The position numbers were made by a program, and so were the translations under genes. From Castanea sativa (taxonomy: Eukaryota; Streptophyta; Magnoliopsida; Fagales; Fagaceae), in assembly GCF_040712315.1 (NCBI RefSeq), contig NC_134021.1, forward strand, positions 32,213,501-32,277,500: a stretch of DNA of 64,000 bases, given 5' to 3'. The notes under the pieces are model-generated. The model did no database searches. It was not told the origin of the DNA and saw only the letters and a list, made by a program, of their open reading frames with translations. This document shows, in pieces, positions 1-11,754 of this stretch; positions within the stretch are counted from its first letter, which is position 1; each line of letters opens with the position of its first letter.

Positions 1-269
1 CTTCTACTTAGATTTGGGCGGGATAACTCCCATTCAATGCCGCTTCCCATATGCCAAAACATCTAGGAAACTAAAATTCAACCTCTCACTTCAGAAATCA
101 ATCAAATCTCAAAAGTTCATACTCTCTCTCCTCTTAAGAAGCTCGCGAAGAACTGTCTACCTCTTTCCCATAAGTTCTCAAACTTTTAAGTTCATTTATC
201 CTTGGCTATTGTTCTCGACCATTAATTATATCCTTCTCGTCTCTAAAATTTCACCCTTACCTTGACCAA

Positions 270-2627
270 ATGGGTAGATTCAAGTGTCTAGTAGATACCA
301 ATGCAGGTATGAAGGGTTTTCGGGCTAAGTATCGTATTCCTCAAAACGTAGGTTTAAGATATTGCCCTCCTGAAGCCATAGCTGACGATAAGTAAGAAGG
401 AGAAGTTGTCATTCTCATCATCGCATTTTTAGAGGGTGGGATGACACTTCCTATGAAAAATGTAATCAGTGAGTACCTCTGCAACCATAGGCTGTGCCCA
501 GACCAATGCACACCTAACGTGTTTAGAGTTTTAGGCTGTGTCGATGCTCTAAATGAGCAAATGGGTCTGAATCTCACATGACACGACGTCGTTTATATGT
601 ACTAGTGTCATAAGCTTAAAGAAGCAGTATACTATCTTAAATCTAGATCTAGTATTATTAGGCTCATATCCTATCTTCCCAAATCCAACAAAGGTATGAA
701 GGACGATTACCTGATTGCTTCTGGAATGTGGCACGACGGTCCTCATTACCCAGTCGAATGGGGAACCCCAGGTGTGACTCCATAGAAATTAGATTCCCTA
801 ACCTATGACTTACATGTTTTAATTTTACCGTTTCTAATTGTTTGTTATTACTTCTTTACTTGGTAGTCATTGCTGATCTAACCACACTTGTATTCTCGGA
901 TGTTTTTGCAGACAAACAACACGTACGGCCTTGTCTAAGCATTTGCAGCATCGCGGATCTCAATCACGTTTTACGATCCGAGGTGTACGTGAGTGAAGAC
1001 CTGCAAGTGAGAGCAGCCCACCTCATATTGGGATACAACCCACTGTCAGAGGACTTCCAAGACGTTGGGAACGCGATAATTGCGGGTGACAAAAGACGCA
1101 GAAGGATAGACATTTCGAGACTTGGCTTTCTTTCTGCCCACGAACTACTGGACGATCCCTCGTTTATCTTCTACGTACGCCCGATCGCAGTAGTCCCTCT
1201 TTCGGTGCACTTTCAGGCAACAGCTATCCGAGAAGAGTCAACATCCTCGCAACAGTCACTCGAAGAGGAAATAGATCAGTTCCGACTTGAGGAAGCTAAG
1301 AGACCCATGGAGAGCCATATTGTCACCATCTCGGACAAGGAAAATGAACCTTCCGAGAGTTCAGGTGTAAAGGGCTTAGTGACTGCACAAGTTGATATCA
1401 GTGCCAAGGAAGAAGAGATGTCCAGCCTAAGAGCACTGATGACCAGGAGGGGCACACAAGCTCTCAAAAAGGATGCAGTTGGATCTCAACCTCCTCCCAA
1501 GCTGCCACCACCTCCTCTTCCTTTCGACCCCAAGATTCATGCCCTTGACCCCAAAAAGAAAAGGAAAAACGAGGCCGAGGAGGCAGAAATGATGAAACAG
1601 AAGAAACTAAAGCAACAACAAGAACAAAAAGTTGCCAAGGGTGGAATGCACGCCTACTCTGTGGAGAGAGGGGAAAGCCATGATATGGCCGAGGTGCACC
1701 GCACGCAGGCTAATTGGTCTCCTGTACTGGAACTAGATGGGGCTCCAATTTTCAGCCACTCTAGCATAAGGGAGTTCCAAAGAGGACATGGCCATCACTT
1801 GGCGAACGCCCTAGAACAGCCTTTTCTTCTTCCAAAGGACATGGAGGCTTTGGAGAGTATGACCCAACCCCACCTATTTCTCTCCCTAAAAAGGGACTTG
1901 GCTTTGGTAAGTGTCCTCCAACTACTTCTATCTCACTGTTTATATTATCTTTCAGTATAAAGTCTTTCATATGTGTTTCTATGTTGTTTCTTTCATAATG
2001 TGCTTGTTCAATATTTCAACGCAGGCCATCCAATAGGTTTTTGTTGCTGAGAAATGGGTAGAGGACTCTCGGAAACAGGCTACGGCTGAGCTCCAGGTTA
2101 GAGTCGAGACCGAAAAGGCCTTAGGCCGTGTCGTGGCCGACAATGAGGATCTGGCCAAAAAATTGGCAGACGAGAAGAGAGAGAGAAACAGTGCTGAGGT
2201 CGGCCTCAAAACTACTAAGACCCAAGTGAAGGGGCAGTGGAAACTTCTGCACCAAAAAGAAGAGGATCTATTCAAGGCTCAGCAAGAAAATTCAGACTTA
2301 AAAAAGGAGCTTGCTCAAGCTAAGGAAAAGGCCTGTACCCTCAGGGAAACAATGGAGGCTGCCAAGAAGGCTTCTTACAATGAAGGGGTTGAGGCAACGG
2401 AAACCTGGCTGACTGAGGAGCTAGCAGAATTGTGTAGGGAGTACTGTCAACAAGTTTGGGTAGAAGCCCTAAACGTGGTAGGACTCCCCACAACTTCTGA
2501 ATGGAGGAAGTCCGAGAATATTTGGATTCCATAAGACATCCTAGTGATTGAAGACCTTCCTCCTGTCTTAACTACCTCCGAGACAGTGCCTTTAATGCAA
2601 ATCACATGCGTAGCACAATTGACTTAA
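270..2627 (+). pseudogene. Antisense ORF of the Tat element, three exons, broken by stops
   Basis: This ORF runs opposite to gag-pol, in the 3' region of the element. I propose exons 270-771, 912-1906 and 2025-2627, with GT-AG introns of 140 and 118 bp whose phases keep the frame. Exon 1 resembles the N-terminal part of the 'putative gypsy type transposon' family (a run like MTLPMKNVISEYLCNHRL followed by a VFRVLGCVDAL block). Exon 2 has a proline-rich stretch and a basic stretch. Exon 3 is a Glu/Lys/Ala-rich coiled coil. In-frame stops occur near 390, 579 and 600, at the start of exon 3, and at 2532, so this copy is dead. The function of the family is unknown; Grande elements carry a comparable antisense gene. 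The splice model is inferred from sequence only. Confidence 0.7.
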
Positions 2628-2814
2628 TATCCCAACGTATAGAGAAATCTTCTTAATGCCTCAGCCAATGCTAATAATCTGACATGAAACTATGCTCACT
2701 TTATCAACTTAAATTATCAACAGATAAACTATGTATTGAAACTGTAATATCTGAAGTGCAATAGGATACAATTGAATATGTATGGATATATCTGGACTCA
2801 AGACAGGAGAAACA

Positions 2815-4135
2815 CAGTTTAAGACTTGATTTGATGTTTAACTTGGACATAAAGCAAATCAGTAAACTTACTATGGTGTATGGCCCAAGAATCAAGGCTT
2901 ATTCGAATCTCTGTCAGATACTTAGAAAAACAAAGCGAAATGTTAATTTTTCCAAAGTAGATAATCCAATGACCAGACATAACCAAGATTCTGTTTAACA
3001 CTTAATAAAATATCAATTTCCACAAGGTATGTGGTCCGAGGAGCCACGCATGACCAAGTTTCTGTTTGATAATGAACAGTAATGTTAATTTCCCTAACGT
3101 AGATGGCTCGATGACCAAACGTAACTAAAGTTTTGTTTAACACTTAATAAAATATCAATTTCCACGAGGTATGTGGTCCGAGGAGCCACGCATGACCAAG
3201 TTTCTGTTTGATACGTATAAGAATGAACAATAATGTTAATTTCCTCAAAGTAGATGGCCCGATGACCAGATGTAACTAAGGTTCTGTTTAACACTTAATA
3301 AAATATCAATTTCCACGAGGTATGTGGTTTGAGGAGCCATGTATGACCAAGTTTTCTGTTTGATACTTATAAGAATGAACAGTAATGTTAATTTACCTAA
3401 AGTAGATGGTCCGAGGACCAGACGTAACAAGGTTCTATTTAACACTTAATAAAATATCAATTTCCACGAGGTATGTGGTTCGAGGAGCCATGCATGACCA
3501 AGTTTCTGTTTGATACTTATAAGAATGAACAGTAATGTTGATTTTTCCAAAGTAGATAATCCAATAACCAGACATAACCAAGATTCTGTTCAACACTTAA
3601 TAAAATATCAATTTCCACGAGGTATGTGGTCCGAGGAGCCACGCATGACCAAGTTTCTGTTTGATACTTATAAGAATGAACAGTAATGTTAATTTCCTCA
3701 AAGTAGATGGCCCGAGCACCAGACGTAACTAAGGTTCTGTTTAACACTTAACAAAATATCAATTTTCACGAGGTATGTGGTCCGAGGAGCCACACATGAC
3801 CAAGTTTCTGTTTGATACTTATAAGAATGAACAGTAATGTTAATTTTCCCAAAGTAGATGGCCCGAGGACTAGACATAACTAAGGTTCTGTTTAACACTT
3901 AATAAAATATCAATTTCCATGAGGTATGTGGTCCGAGGAGCCATGCATGACCAAGTTTCTATTTGATACTTATAAGAATGAACAGTAATGTTAATTTCCC
4001 CAAAGTAGATGGTCCGAGGACCAGACGTAACTAAGGTTCTGTTTTACACTTAATAAAATATCAATTTCCATGAGGCATGTGATTCGAGGAGCCATACATG
4101 ACCAAGTTTCTGTTTGATACTTATAAGAATGAACC
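2815..4135. repeat. Tandem array of about 151-bp units, 8-9 copies
   Basis: The marker 'cttaataaaatatcaa' (with small variants) recurs at 3001, 3143, 3294, 3445, 3596, 3747, 3898 and 4049, a spacing of 142 once and then 151 six times. A diverged unit precedes it from about 2815. Each unit also holds 'gaggtatgtggtccgaggagcca' variants and 'tgaccaagtttctgtttgatac'. The array lies between the integrase end and the antisense ORF. The repeated short minus-strand ORFs across it are a by-product: 151 is not a multiple of three, so the reading frame shifts in each unit. Confidence 0.93.
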
Positions 4136-4164
4136 AAATCATAACACAATAATAATAGAACAAG

Positions 4165-5385
4165 GAATGGCAAAAGAGTCTTTCATTAATAATAGTACCT
4201 TCGTAGGTTATTTACATTCCATGGACGTTGTACAACTTTTTCATCTAAGTCTGCTAGACGATATGCCCCTATGCCCGCTACAAAAATAATTCGATATGGT
4301 CATTCCCAAGTAGGTCCTAGCTTTTCCCATGCTGAGTTTTTGGCTGTACCCAAGATCTTCCTTAATACTAAGTCTCCAGGTGCAAGTGGCCTCAACTTCA
4401 CATGAGCATCATACCCTCGTTTGAGCTTATGCTAATAATAAGCTAGCTGAACCATGGCGGCCTCTCCCCGTTCCTCAACTTGATCCAGGCTTTTCTCTAG
4501 CAAACCATCATTATTGCTTGGGATGAAAGAGCTTGTCTTCAACGTCGAAAACCCAATTTCCAAAGGGATCACAGCCTCGGCCCCATAAGTCATGGAGAAG
4601 GGCGTTTCCCTCGTGGATCTTCGGGGTGTAGTTCGATATGTCCACAGAACATGTGGCAACTCTTCCACCCACCTTCCCTTTGCATCATCCAGCCTCTTCT
4701 TGAGTCCATTTACTATAACTTTGTTAACTGCCTCGGCCGGCCCATTTTCTTGTGGATAAGTTGGAGTGGAGTATTTATTCGTGATACCTAGGTCACAACA
4801 GTATTTTCTGAAGGCCTTACTATCAAACTGCAGGCCGTTATTTGAAATAAGAGTGTGAGGTATCCCAAACCTAGTGATAGTATTCTTCCAAACAAACTTC
4901 TTTACATCCACATCTCTAATGTTTGACAAAGGCTCAGCTTTAACCCACTTGGTAAAGTAATTGGTTCCTACGAGCAACCACCTTTTATTTCCCACAGCCT
5001 TTGGGAAAGGCCTTACTATATTCAATCCCCATTAATCAAATGGCCAAGGACTAAACAAATGATTAAGTACACCACTGGGCTGATGGATGTTAGGAGCAAA
5101 TTTCTGGCATTAGTCACATTTTCTCGCGTAATCTTGAGTCTCTCTCTGCATATTGGGCCACCAATATCCCTAGGTCAGAGCTCTATGAGCTAAAGACCTT
5201 CCTCCTGTATGACTTCCACAAATCCCTTTATGCAACTCCTCCAATAATGACTCTGTCCCTTCAGGGTGTATACACAGCAAGTATGGCCCAGAAAAGGAGC
5301 GTTTATACAGCTTCTGATCCTCGAACAACCAGAAGCGCCTTTCTACGAACTTTATCTGCCTCAAATCTCTCATCGGGTAGGACAT
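4165..5385 (-). pseudogene. Integrase of the Tat element (decayed)
   Basis: An HHCC-type zinc-binding part (HKGICGSHTGGR, then a broken CxxC followed by QKFAP) leads into the integrase core. The recognisable core runs include TRFGIPHTLI, QFDSKAFRKYC, PQENGPAEAVNK, WTYRTTPRRSTRETPF and TYGAEAVIP. The C-terminal part (LRPLAPGDLVLRK, then AGIGAYRLADLD) ends near 4165. Integrases use a D-D-E triad. Here the two positions that normally hold Asp read Asn (codons at 5020-5022 and 4840-4842) and only the Glu of the PQENG block remains. Stops interrupt the frame near 5032, 5108 and 5168. A frameshift near 5330 separates it from the second RNase H. It is non-functional. Confidence 0.85.
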
Positions 5386-6001
5386 CGCCCTTAAGAAAGG
5401 ATATTATGGGGTCCATCCAACTAGTTCTAAACCTAACTTGATGAATATGGACAGCACCAGCAGCTGTTCGAGCAGGTTTCAACAAATCTTCAACGAGAAT
5501 GACTCGAGGCAAACCTTGAGCCGAAGATGTTGCAAGTGTGGCTAATGAATCAACGTGTGTGTTCCCACTCCTAGATATATGCATCAAGGTAAAAGAGTCA
5601 AGTTTGGATTGTAAACACCTGACCGAGGTCAAATATTCTTGCATTCTCGGATCCTTAGCCTCTAATGTTCCCATCACTTGGCCCACGACTAACTGAGAAT
5701 CCAAGAACATTTGGACTGACTTTCCCCTCATTTTCTGAACCATATCTATCCCAACCAATACAGCCTCGTACTCAGCCTCATTATTAGTGGCCGAGAACCC
5801 CAATCTCAACGATTTCTCTAAAGTAATTCCTTTAGGGGATACCAAAACTAACCCCACACCTGATCCGCTTTGGTTCGCCGTGCCATTGATGTACACTTTC
5901 CAAATTGGAAGTTCTCTACACGAAATCATGCCAATTGATTTTCCATCCATGTGCAACCCCTTTGCACTTTCTTCTAATGAAGATTCAGCGAACTCTGCCA
6001 C
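5303..6001 (-). pseudogene. Second RNase H (archaeal-like, Tat-type) of the retrotransposon
   Basis: A long open stretch follows the first RNase H and precedes integrase. It shows the RNase H series VYINGTANQSGSGVGLVL, then FSATNNEAEYEAVLVGID, then FLDSQLVVGQVMGT, then GNTHVDSLATLAT. These are the strand-1, Glu-helix, DSQ and last-Asp motifs of the additional RNase H known in Tat elements. The first motif normally has Asp before Gly; here the codon at 5885-5887 gives Asn, so a metal ligand is lost. The frame is otherwise open for 232 residues, the best preserved part of pol. It shifts frame into the integrase zinc-binding part near 5330. Confidence 0.83.
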
Positions 6002-6151
6002 TAACTTAGCAAGGACCTAGCCATTGACAGAAGTGTAAGGCATATATTTAATATCGAAAGCCCCCAAGATAGTTCCCCACTTAGTTATCCTCCCTGAGTA
6101 ATCAGCACTTCGCAATACCAACTTAAGAGGGAGCTGGGTTAAAACAACAAC

Positions 6152-6612
6152 TGTAACGCCCCAAAAATCATAAGCAATAAAATTCTATTTAATCTGAAAA
6201 ATCCATAAAACTATTAAATAAAAGAATCCAGCAACCTAAAAAATTTCATCACAAATGTCAAAGCTCTAATCCACCAAAAATCAAAACATCCTCAAATAGT
6301 TCTCCAGTACAATGTTTATTACCATAAAAAAAATAAAAATAAATCTTCAGTCCACAAAATAATTTGTAACTGTTGACTTCCAGGAATCTCTACTCCAATA
6401 ATCCCTCTAATGTATCTGTAAGGGGAAATAAAGGGGTGAGATAACTCAATAAGTGGAAATCACTAACATTGGGGTGTGGGAACAACCTTAAAAAAAAAAA
6501 TTCTTACAAACAATTCATTACTCGTATCTCATCAATATTTTACCATCAAATATTTCATATAAAAGAAATAATAATCTTTATATAGTGAGCCATCATAATG
6601 TGTGTGTGTGTA

Positions 6613-6687
<75 letters not shown>

Positions 6688-8358
6688 ATACCATCACAAA
6701 CACAATTTCCTAGGCTTTACTCGTGGTCAACGTTTACATCCCGTTGACAGGGTTGTGCTATCCCCTTTTTGGGACTAGAACCTCTTTTTCATTCCCTTTT
6801 TTAAGGATGGTTCCTTTGGAACCTAAAGGTGCACTCCCTTGCTAAGTAGCTTCCTTTTTGGATCCTCAATAGTATACTCCCTTGCTAAGGAGCCACCAAA
6901 TGTGCACTGTCCCCTTTTCTAGGCCCGTCCTTTACTAAGAACTAGTTGCAGTATGATTGTCCCTTGCTAAGGACTAACACAATACTAAGCTCTTTAATCA
7001 CGACTTGCCATAGGTTTTCAAAACATATTCAAGATGCTCACATAAATAATCCATTCATAATTCTCAAAATATAAATATATATTCATACATACAAGTTTAA
7101 ATAAATTTAGATTGTCCCACATGTTTTTCATAAAATGAATATTCAATGTACACATCAAGCATTTATAAAGTATCAATTTATATATAATATCAACATATTT
7201 ATTTAATATAGAATAGTTTAATAATCAAACATTATTTTGGAAAAGCCCCCAAAATTAGCAAACACCACTTACCTCTTAGTTGCTCAATAAAAGAAATCAA
7301 CCTCCCTTGAATCACAATAGATCAGTAGAATTAGAACCTAGCAACACCAAAGATAGGTCTATCAATACACAATTTCCTTCTCAAAAACCTATTCTTACAC
7401 TTAAACAATTTTATCCTAGACAATACTAATATATCCAAAAATTTTCATTTATTCACTTAAAAAATATTGCTGCCAAAACTTTTTTTTTTCCATTGATATA
7501 GTCATGAATATTCAAGACTTCAAAATGGCTGAGTAAGGGAAATCTCATCAATCTACAATTCACATCCTTTCTTGTCTTGTAGCTATATCCATCACTCCTA
7601 GTCTAATATAATAATAATCATAGGACATCCTTTCCCATGATATAAGGATAAATGGGGGTTAATGAGATCAGAATGTTTGCCTAAAAGTCCTACATTTAAT
7701 ATATTGATAGGTTAGATTTTATGAAGTCATGCCTATTGCCCTGTTAGCTACTAAAGCAATTTCAAGCACTATTCCTCCTTGAAAATGTGGGATGATTCTC
7801 TAGCCATATATTACATATCTCAGTTCATCTAATAAATGACTCATAACTCTTGATGCCGCAAGACACAAAGGACGTTGCTGGGTATAGATTGGACAATGAT
7901 AAGAGTGTAGGTGCATGACATATGGTGGAGGAATTAACAAGGCTATATATAATTTTAAAATAACCATAGAGTAGCCCTATTATTCTATCATGTACACCAG
8001 TAAGAGACGCCTCCTATAAGAGTGGGAACAAACCATACCTGTAGACTCCAATCTCACGGCCACAGTGAAGAAAAGTAAAGCTCAACAGTTGGTTGAAGCA
8101 AAAGGATGCCCCATCAACAAAATACACGTGTGACAAAAGAGGAAGAAAGCTAGGGTTTTATTTATTTAATTTTTTTTTTAAGGCTTAACAAGGCCCATAT
8201 ATATTCACTTATGTCACCTCACTTGGGCTTCATATTCCATAGTATATATCTCACTTTTAATATCTTAGGTCCAAATCAATTTAATTCATTTAATTGTAGG
8301 CCTCCTTTATAATTTACATATAATAATTAAATTGGTATTAAAATTATGGGGTGTTGCA
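6152..8358. mobile_element. Solo LTR, 2.2 kb, inserted in the Tat RNase H
   Basis: The segment starts TGTAACGCCCC and ends GGGGTGTTGCA, a TG...CA element with matching short inverted ends. It is flanked by a perfect 5-bp target duplication ACAAC (6147-6151 and 8359-8363). It has no coding domains. A homologous copy lies at 49571-51580 with its own TSD. The inside holds a TG/TA microsatellite (about 6598-6685) and several imperfect 'cccttgctaagga' motifs (6820-6990). The size and ends fit an unequal-recombination solo LTR. The parent family is not in the window. Confidence 0.82.
6598..6685. repeat. (TG)n/(TA)n microsatellite inside the solo LTR
   Basis: A run of TG repeats passes into about 30 TA repeats. 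The second copy of this LTR lacks it at the matching place, so it expanded after the copies separated. Confidence 0.95.
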
Positions 8359-9472
8359 ACAACTGTATGGGATTGAAAATAGTAAGGAAGCTTATGCGTA
8401 GCATGCACTACAGCTAGAATCACCTTCTCCAACGGCAAATAACGCAGTTCAGCTTCATGCAGAGATTTGCTCACATAGTAAACTGGTCTCTATATACCAC
8501 TATCATCCAGTATTAAAACCAAGCTGACGGTGTGAATAGCCACTGCTATATACGCAAACAGGATTTCATCCACCTCTGGCCGAGACATGATGGGTGGTCG
8601 AGAAAAATACTCTTTAAGTTGTTGAAAAGCTAAGACACACTCCTTGGTCCATTCGAATCCCTTCCACTTATTTAGCAACTGGAAGAAAGGTCTACACCTA
8701 TCAGCAGATCGAGAAATAAACCTGTTGAGAGCAGCAGTCATCCTTGTTAGCTTCTAAATTTCCTTTGGATTCTGAGGAGGTTGCAGGCTGTTAATTTCCT
8801 TGACTTGTGCCAGATTTACTTCTATTCCTCTATGAGTCACCATGTAGCCTAGGAATTTACAAGAGCCTACGCCAAAAGAGCATTTAGAGGCGTTAAGGCG
8901 CAACTTGTACCTCCTTAGAGTCTGAAAAGTGTTATTCAAATCTTTCACATGCATGGAAACGACCTTGCTTTTCACCGCCATGTCATCCACATACACTTTA
9001 ATAGTCTTTCCCAGCTACGACTCAAACATCCTGGTCATCATTCTTTAATAGATAGCCCCTGCGTTTTTTAGACCAAATGGCATCACCTTGTAATGATAAT
9101 TCCCCATAGGAGTAATGAAGGTTGTCTTCTCCTGATCACCCTGGGCCAAATATATTTGGTGATAGCCTTGGAAAGCATTCAAAAAACTCATCTGAGGATG
9201 TTCAACCGTAGCATCCACCAACTGATCTATGCGAGGCATCGGAAATGAATCCTTAGGACAAGTCTTGTTTAGATCAGTGAAGTTCACACACACTCTCCAC
9301 TTTCCGTTCTTCTTCTTCACCACCACAGTATGAGCCAACCATTCCGGATAAAAAACTTCTTTAATTGCCCCAGCCATTTTAAGCTTGAGCACCTCTTCCT
9401 TGACAGCTTCGGCATGTTCTTTAGAAGAACGCCAAAGTGGTTGCCTCATCGGGACAATAGCAGTATTGACAT

Positions 9473-10294
9473 TCAAATGATGACAAATGAAGCTTGGATC
9501 AACCCAGAGGCCTCATAGGGATCCCAGGCAAATGCGTTGATATTGTTTTTTAAAAACATAACCAATTCCACCTTCTCTTGATGTGGTAGCCGAACACCAA
9601 CCTGAAAGAAATTTTCAGGATCATCACCTATAAGAAATCTTTCTAACTCTTCACATGTTGCTTCCTCTGTTGTCACTGCACTGGGCGTATCTAGAAACAT
9701 TAATTGCTATAAGTCCTTCGCAGCCGAGACTGAGGACTTTGGTTTGGCTTGATGCAGTATTGCAGCCGATATACATTGTCTTGCTATTGATTGGCTCCTA
9801 AGAATTTCTTTAATTAGTCCCCCCGATGGGAACTTCACCTTGACATGTAGAGTTGAGGAAACAGCACCCAGAGCATGCAGCCAAGACCTTGTGATGATGG
9901 CCGTGTATAGGGAATAAGCGTAAACCACAATGAAATCCACATCAATTGTTTCCAGACCTGACTGCACAGGCAAGCGAATCTGTCCCTTTGGTATGATAGT
10001 CTTTCCTTCAAAACTTATTAGTGGTGAATCATAAGCTATAAGACCTTCGAGCTTTAAATTAAGCCCCTTAAACAAATCAGGGTACATAATATCCGCACTA
10101 CTACCCTAATCGACCATCATTCTCTTTACATCATAGCCCCATATCCTCAGGGTAACCACCAGAGCATCGTTATGGGGTTGAATGGTCCACACCTTATCTT
10201 CATTTGAAAAGCCCAAAACAGGCGAAATACTTCCTTCAATTCTCTTCGGTTTCGAGCCAAACTCCTCGGCAAGAACATGTGACATAGACATCAC
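9473..10294 (-). pseudogene. Aspartic protease region of the Tat element
   Basis: The protease motif is visible as MMVD, a TAG stop at 10106-10108, then GSSADIMYPDL. In the family this is the D-x-G-S-S-A active site, so the stop falls between the Asp and the Gly of the catalytic motif. The following segment (SFEGKTIIPKGQIRLPV, then YTAIITRSWLHALGAVSSTLH) matches the body of gypsy proteases. A further stop occurs near 9705, before the linker to RT (MFLDTPSAVTTEEATCEELERF). In a live element the enzyme cuts the gag-pol polyprotein. Confidence 0.82.
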
Positions 10295-11754
10295 CTTAGT
10301 AGGATAGGAGTCAGTCTTGCCAAGAGCAGCGAAAATGACTTAATCGTTCCCAAGGAAGGCCGAGATGAGTTGTTCTTTTGATTAACCGGACCTGAATGGC
10401 TTCCTTGTCCATTGGGCTGATACAAGAATTGCTTCAACTTTCCTTCGCTAACCAACTGCTCCAAATGGTTCCATAACGTCCAACAATTCTCGGTAGTATG
10501 ACTCACGTCCTGATGATATTGACAAATGAGATTCTGATTCCGCTTCGTAGGGTCTCCAGCCATTTTGTTAGGCCATTTGAAGTATGGTTCCTTCCGAATT
10601 TTCTCCAACAACTAGTGTACTGGTTCTCGGAATACAGTGTTGACTATTTGAGGAGTGGCTGAACCAGACTGCTTAGCGAAATCTCTCCTCGGCTTATTGT
10701 TATTGTATCTATCCGACCTGAAATCCCTCCTCTTTTGTGGGATAACCTTCGCCTTCCCCCTACCTTGCTGTTGATCTTCCTCAACTCTTTTGTACTCATC
10801 AATACTATCCATGAGCCAACGTACACTCCGTACAGGCTTTTTGGTCAGAGATTTTCTTAAGTCGTGATCAGTTGGGAGGCCCATCTTGAAAGTGTTAATC
10901 GCCACCTCGTCAAAATCACCATCAATTTCATTAAACATCTCCCAGTATCTATCAAAATACGTTTTCAAGGTCTCTCCTTCCCTCATGGCCATGGACAATA
11001 ACGAGTCCAAAGGCCGAGGAACTCTACTGCATGTAATGAAGCGAGACCCAAATGCCCTAGTGAGCTCCATGAAGGAATCAATAGAACCTTCCTTCAGATC
11101 GTTAAACCATCTCATAGCAACGGGTCCCAAGCTAGAGGGGAAGACTTTGCACATTAAGGTTTCATTATTAGAGTGTACCGCCATCCTTTTATTGAAATGA
11201 CTCACGTGCTCCAATGGGTCTGTCCTACCATTATAGATGGTGAACATGGGCTGAGTGAACCGTCGTGGAAGCTTTCCTTTTTCGATCCTACATGAGAAAG
11301 GTGACTTAGAGATCTGATGCAACGCCTTGCTCATAGCATCGTTTCCCAAGCCCCTGGAGGAAGACTTCTTATCCCTACGACCAGGAAGGTCGTCTTTATC
11401 ATACGTGAAAGTTTCACTAGGAGGAGTCCTAAACCTTGGCTTGTAACTACTACCCTGAAAGCCCTCAGAAGAAGGATTGAAAAAAGATGGTGTTTGCCTC
11501 CGTCTCGCATAGCGCAACTTCTTCTTAAGGTGATCAATCTCCTTCTGCATGGCCTTCGCATCATCCTTTTGGGGGACTCTGCTTCCACCACGCGAATGAC
11601 TCCCACCGGGGTGCATCGTATGTACACTACCTTCTCGATCTAGGGCTGTCCAAGGACCCGCCGGACCGACCCACCCACTGCTGCTGACCGGAACCCGACG
11701 CGCCACCGACTGAATCGACTGCTCCGGCGGTCGGCGACGGATTTGATTCTCCAA
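10291..11754 (-). pseudogene. Gag polyprotein of the Tat element
   Basis: The ORF begins MENQIRRRPPEQ and has an N-terminal low-complexity part and a short basic coiled coil (EIDHLKKKLRYARRR). The conserved retrotransposon gag domain follows at about residues 165-300 (YNGRTDPLEHVSHFNKRM, FPSSLGPVAMRWFNDL, MREGETLKTYFDRYWEMFNEI). After a TAG at 10612-10614 the frame goes on with a CCHC-like knuckle, CQYHQDVSHTTENC, as usual for Tat gag. Only this one stop breaks about 488 codons. Gag packages the element RNA into cytoplasmic particles. Confidence 0.87.

Larger units (their letters stand above)
6004..9476 (-). pseudogene. Reverse transcriptase and first RNase H of the Tat element, split by a solo LTR
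   Basis: RT runs from 9476 to about 8754: KKNGKWRVCVNFTDLN, KTCPKDSFPMPRIDQLVDAT, GNYHYKVMPFGLKNA, and the active-site box YVDDM at about 8990. The usual Asp of the FxDAFxGY motif reads Asn (codon at 9177-9179). RNase H continues from 8741 (FEWTKECVLAFQQLK, then RPVYYVSKSLHEAELRY near 8460-8490). It is cut at 8363 by the 2207-bp solo LTR and resumes at 6151 towards 6004 (RITKWGTILGAFDIKY). Several in-frame stops (near 9043, 9015, 8752, 8488, 6018) show decay. In the family this enzyme copies element RNA into DNA. Confidence 0.87.

Noticed and set aside
14..265. An 83-aa plus-strand ORF before the antisense ORF
   Set aside because: No domain, low complexity, and it ends before the proposed first exon.
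2815..4135. CRISPR-like periodic array
   Set aside because: The whole 151-bp unit repeats with no unique spacers, and the genome is a plant.
2819..4173. A series of similar 60-76 aa ORFs on the minus strand
   Set aside because: They repeat because the 151-bp array repeats, and the frame moves with each unit. They are not a gene family.
11317..11643. ORFs of about 100 aa overlapping gag on both strands
   Set aside because: They are other frames of the gag coding region.
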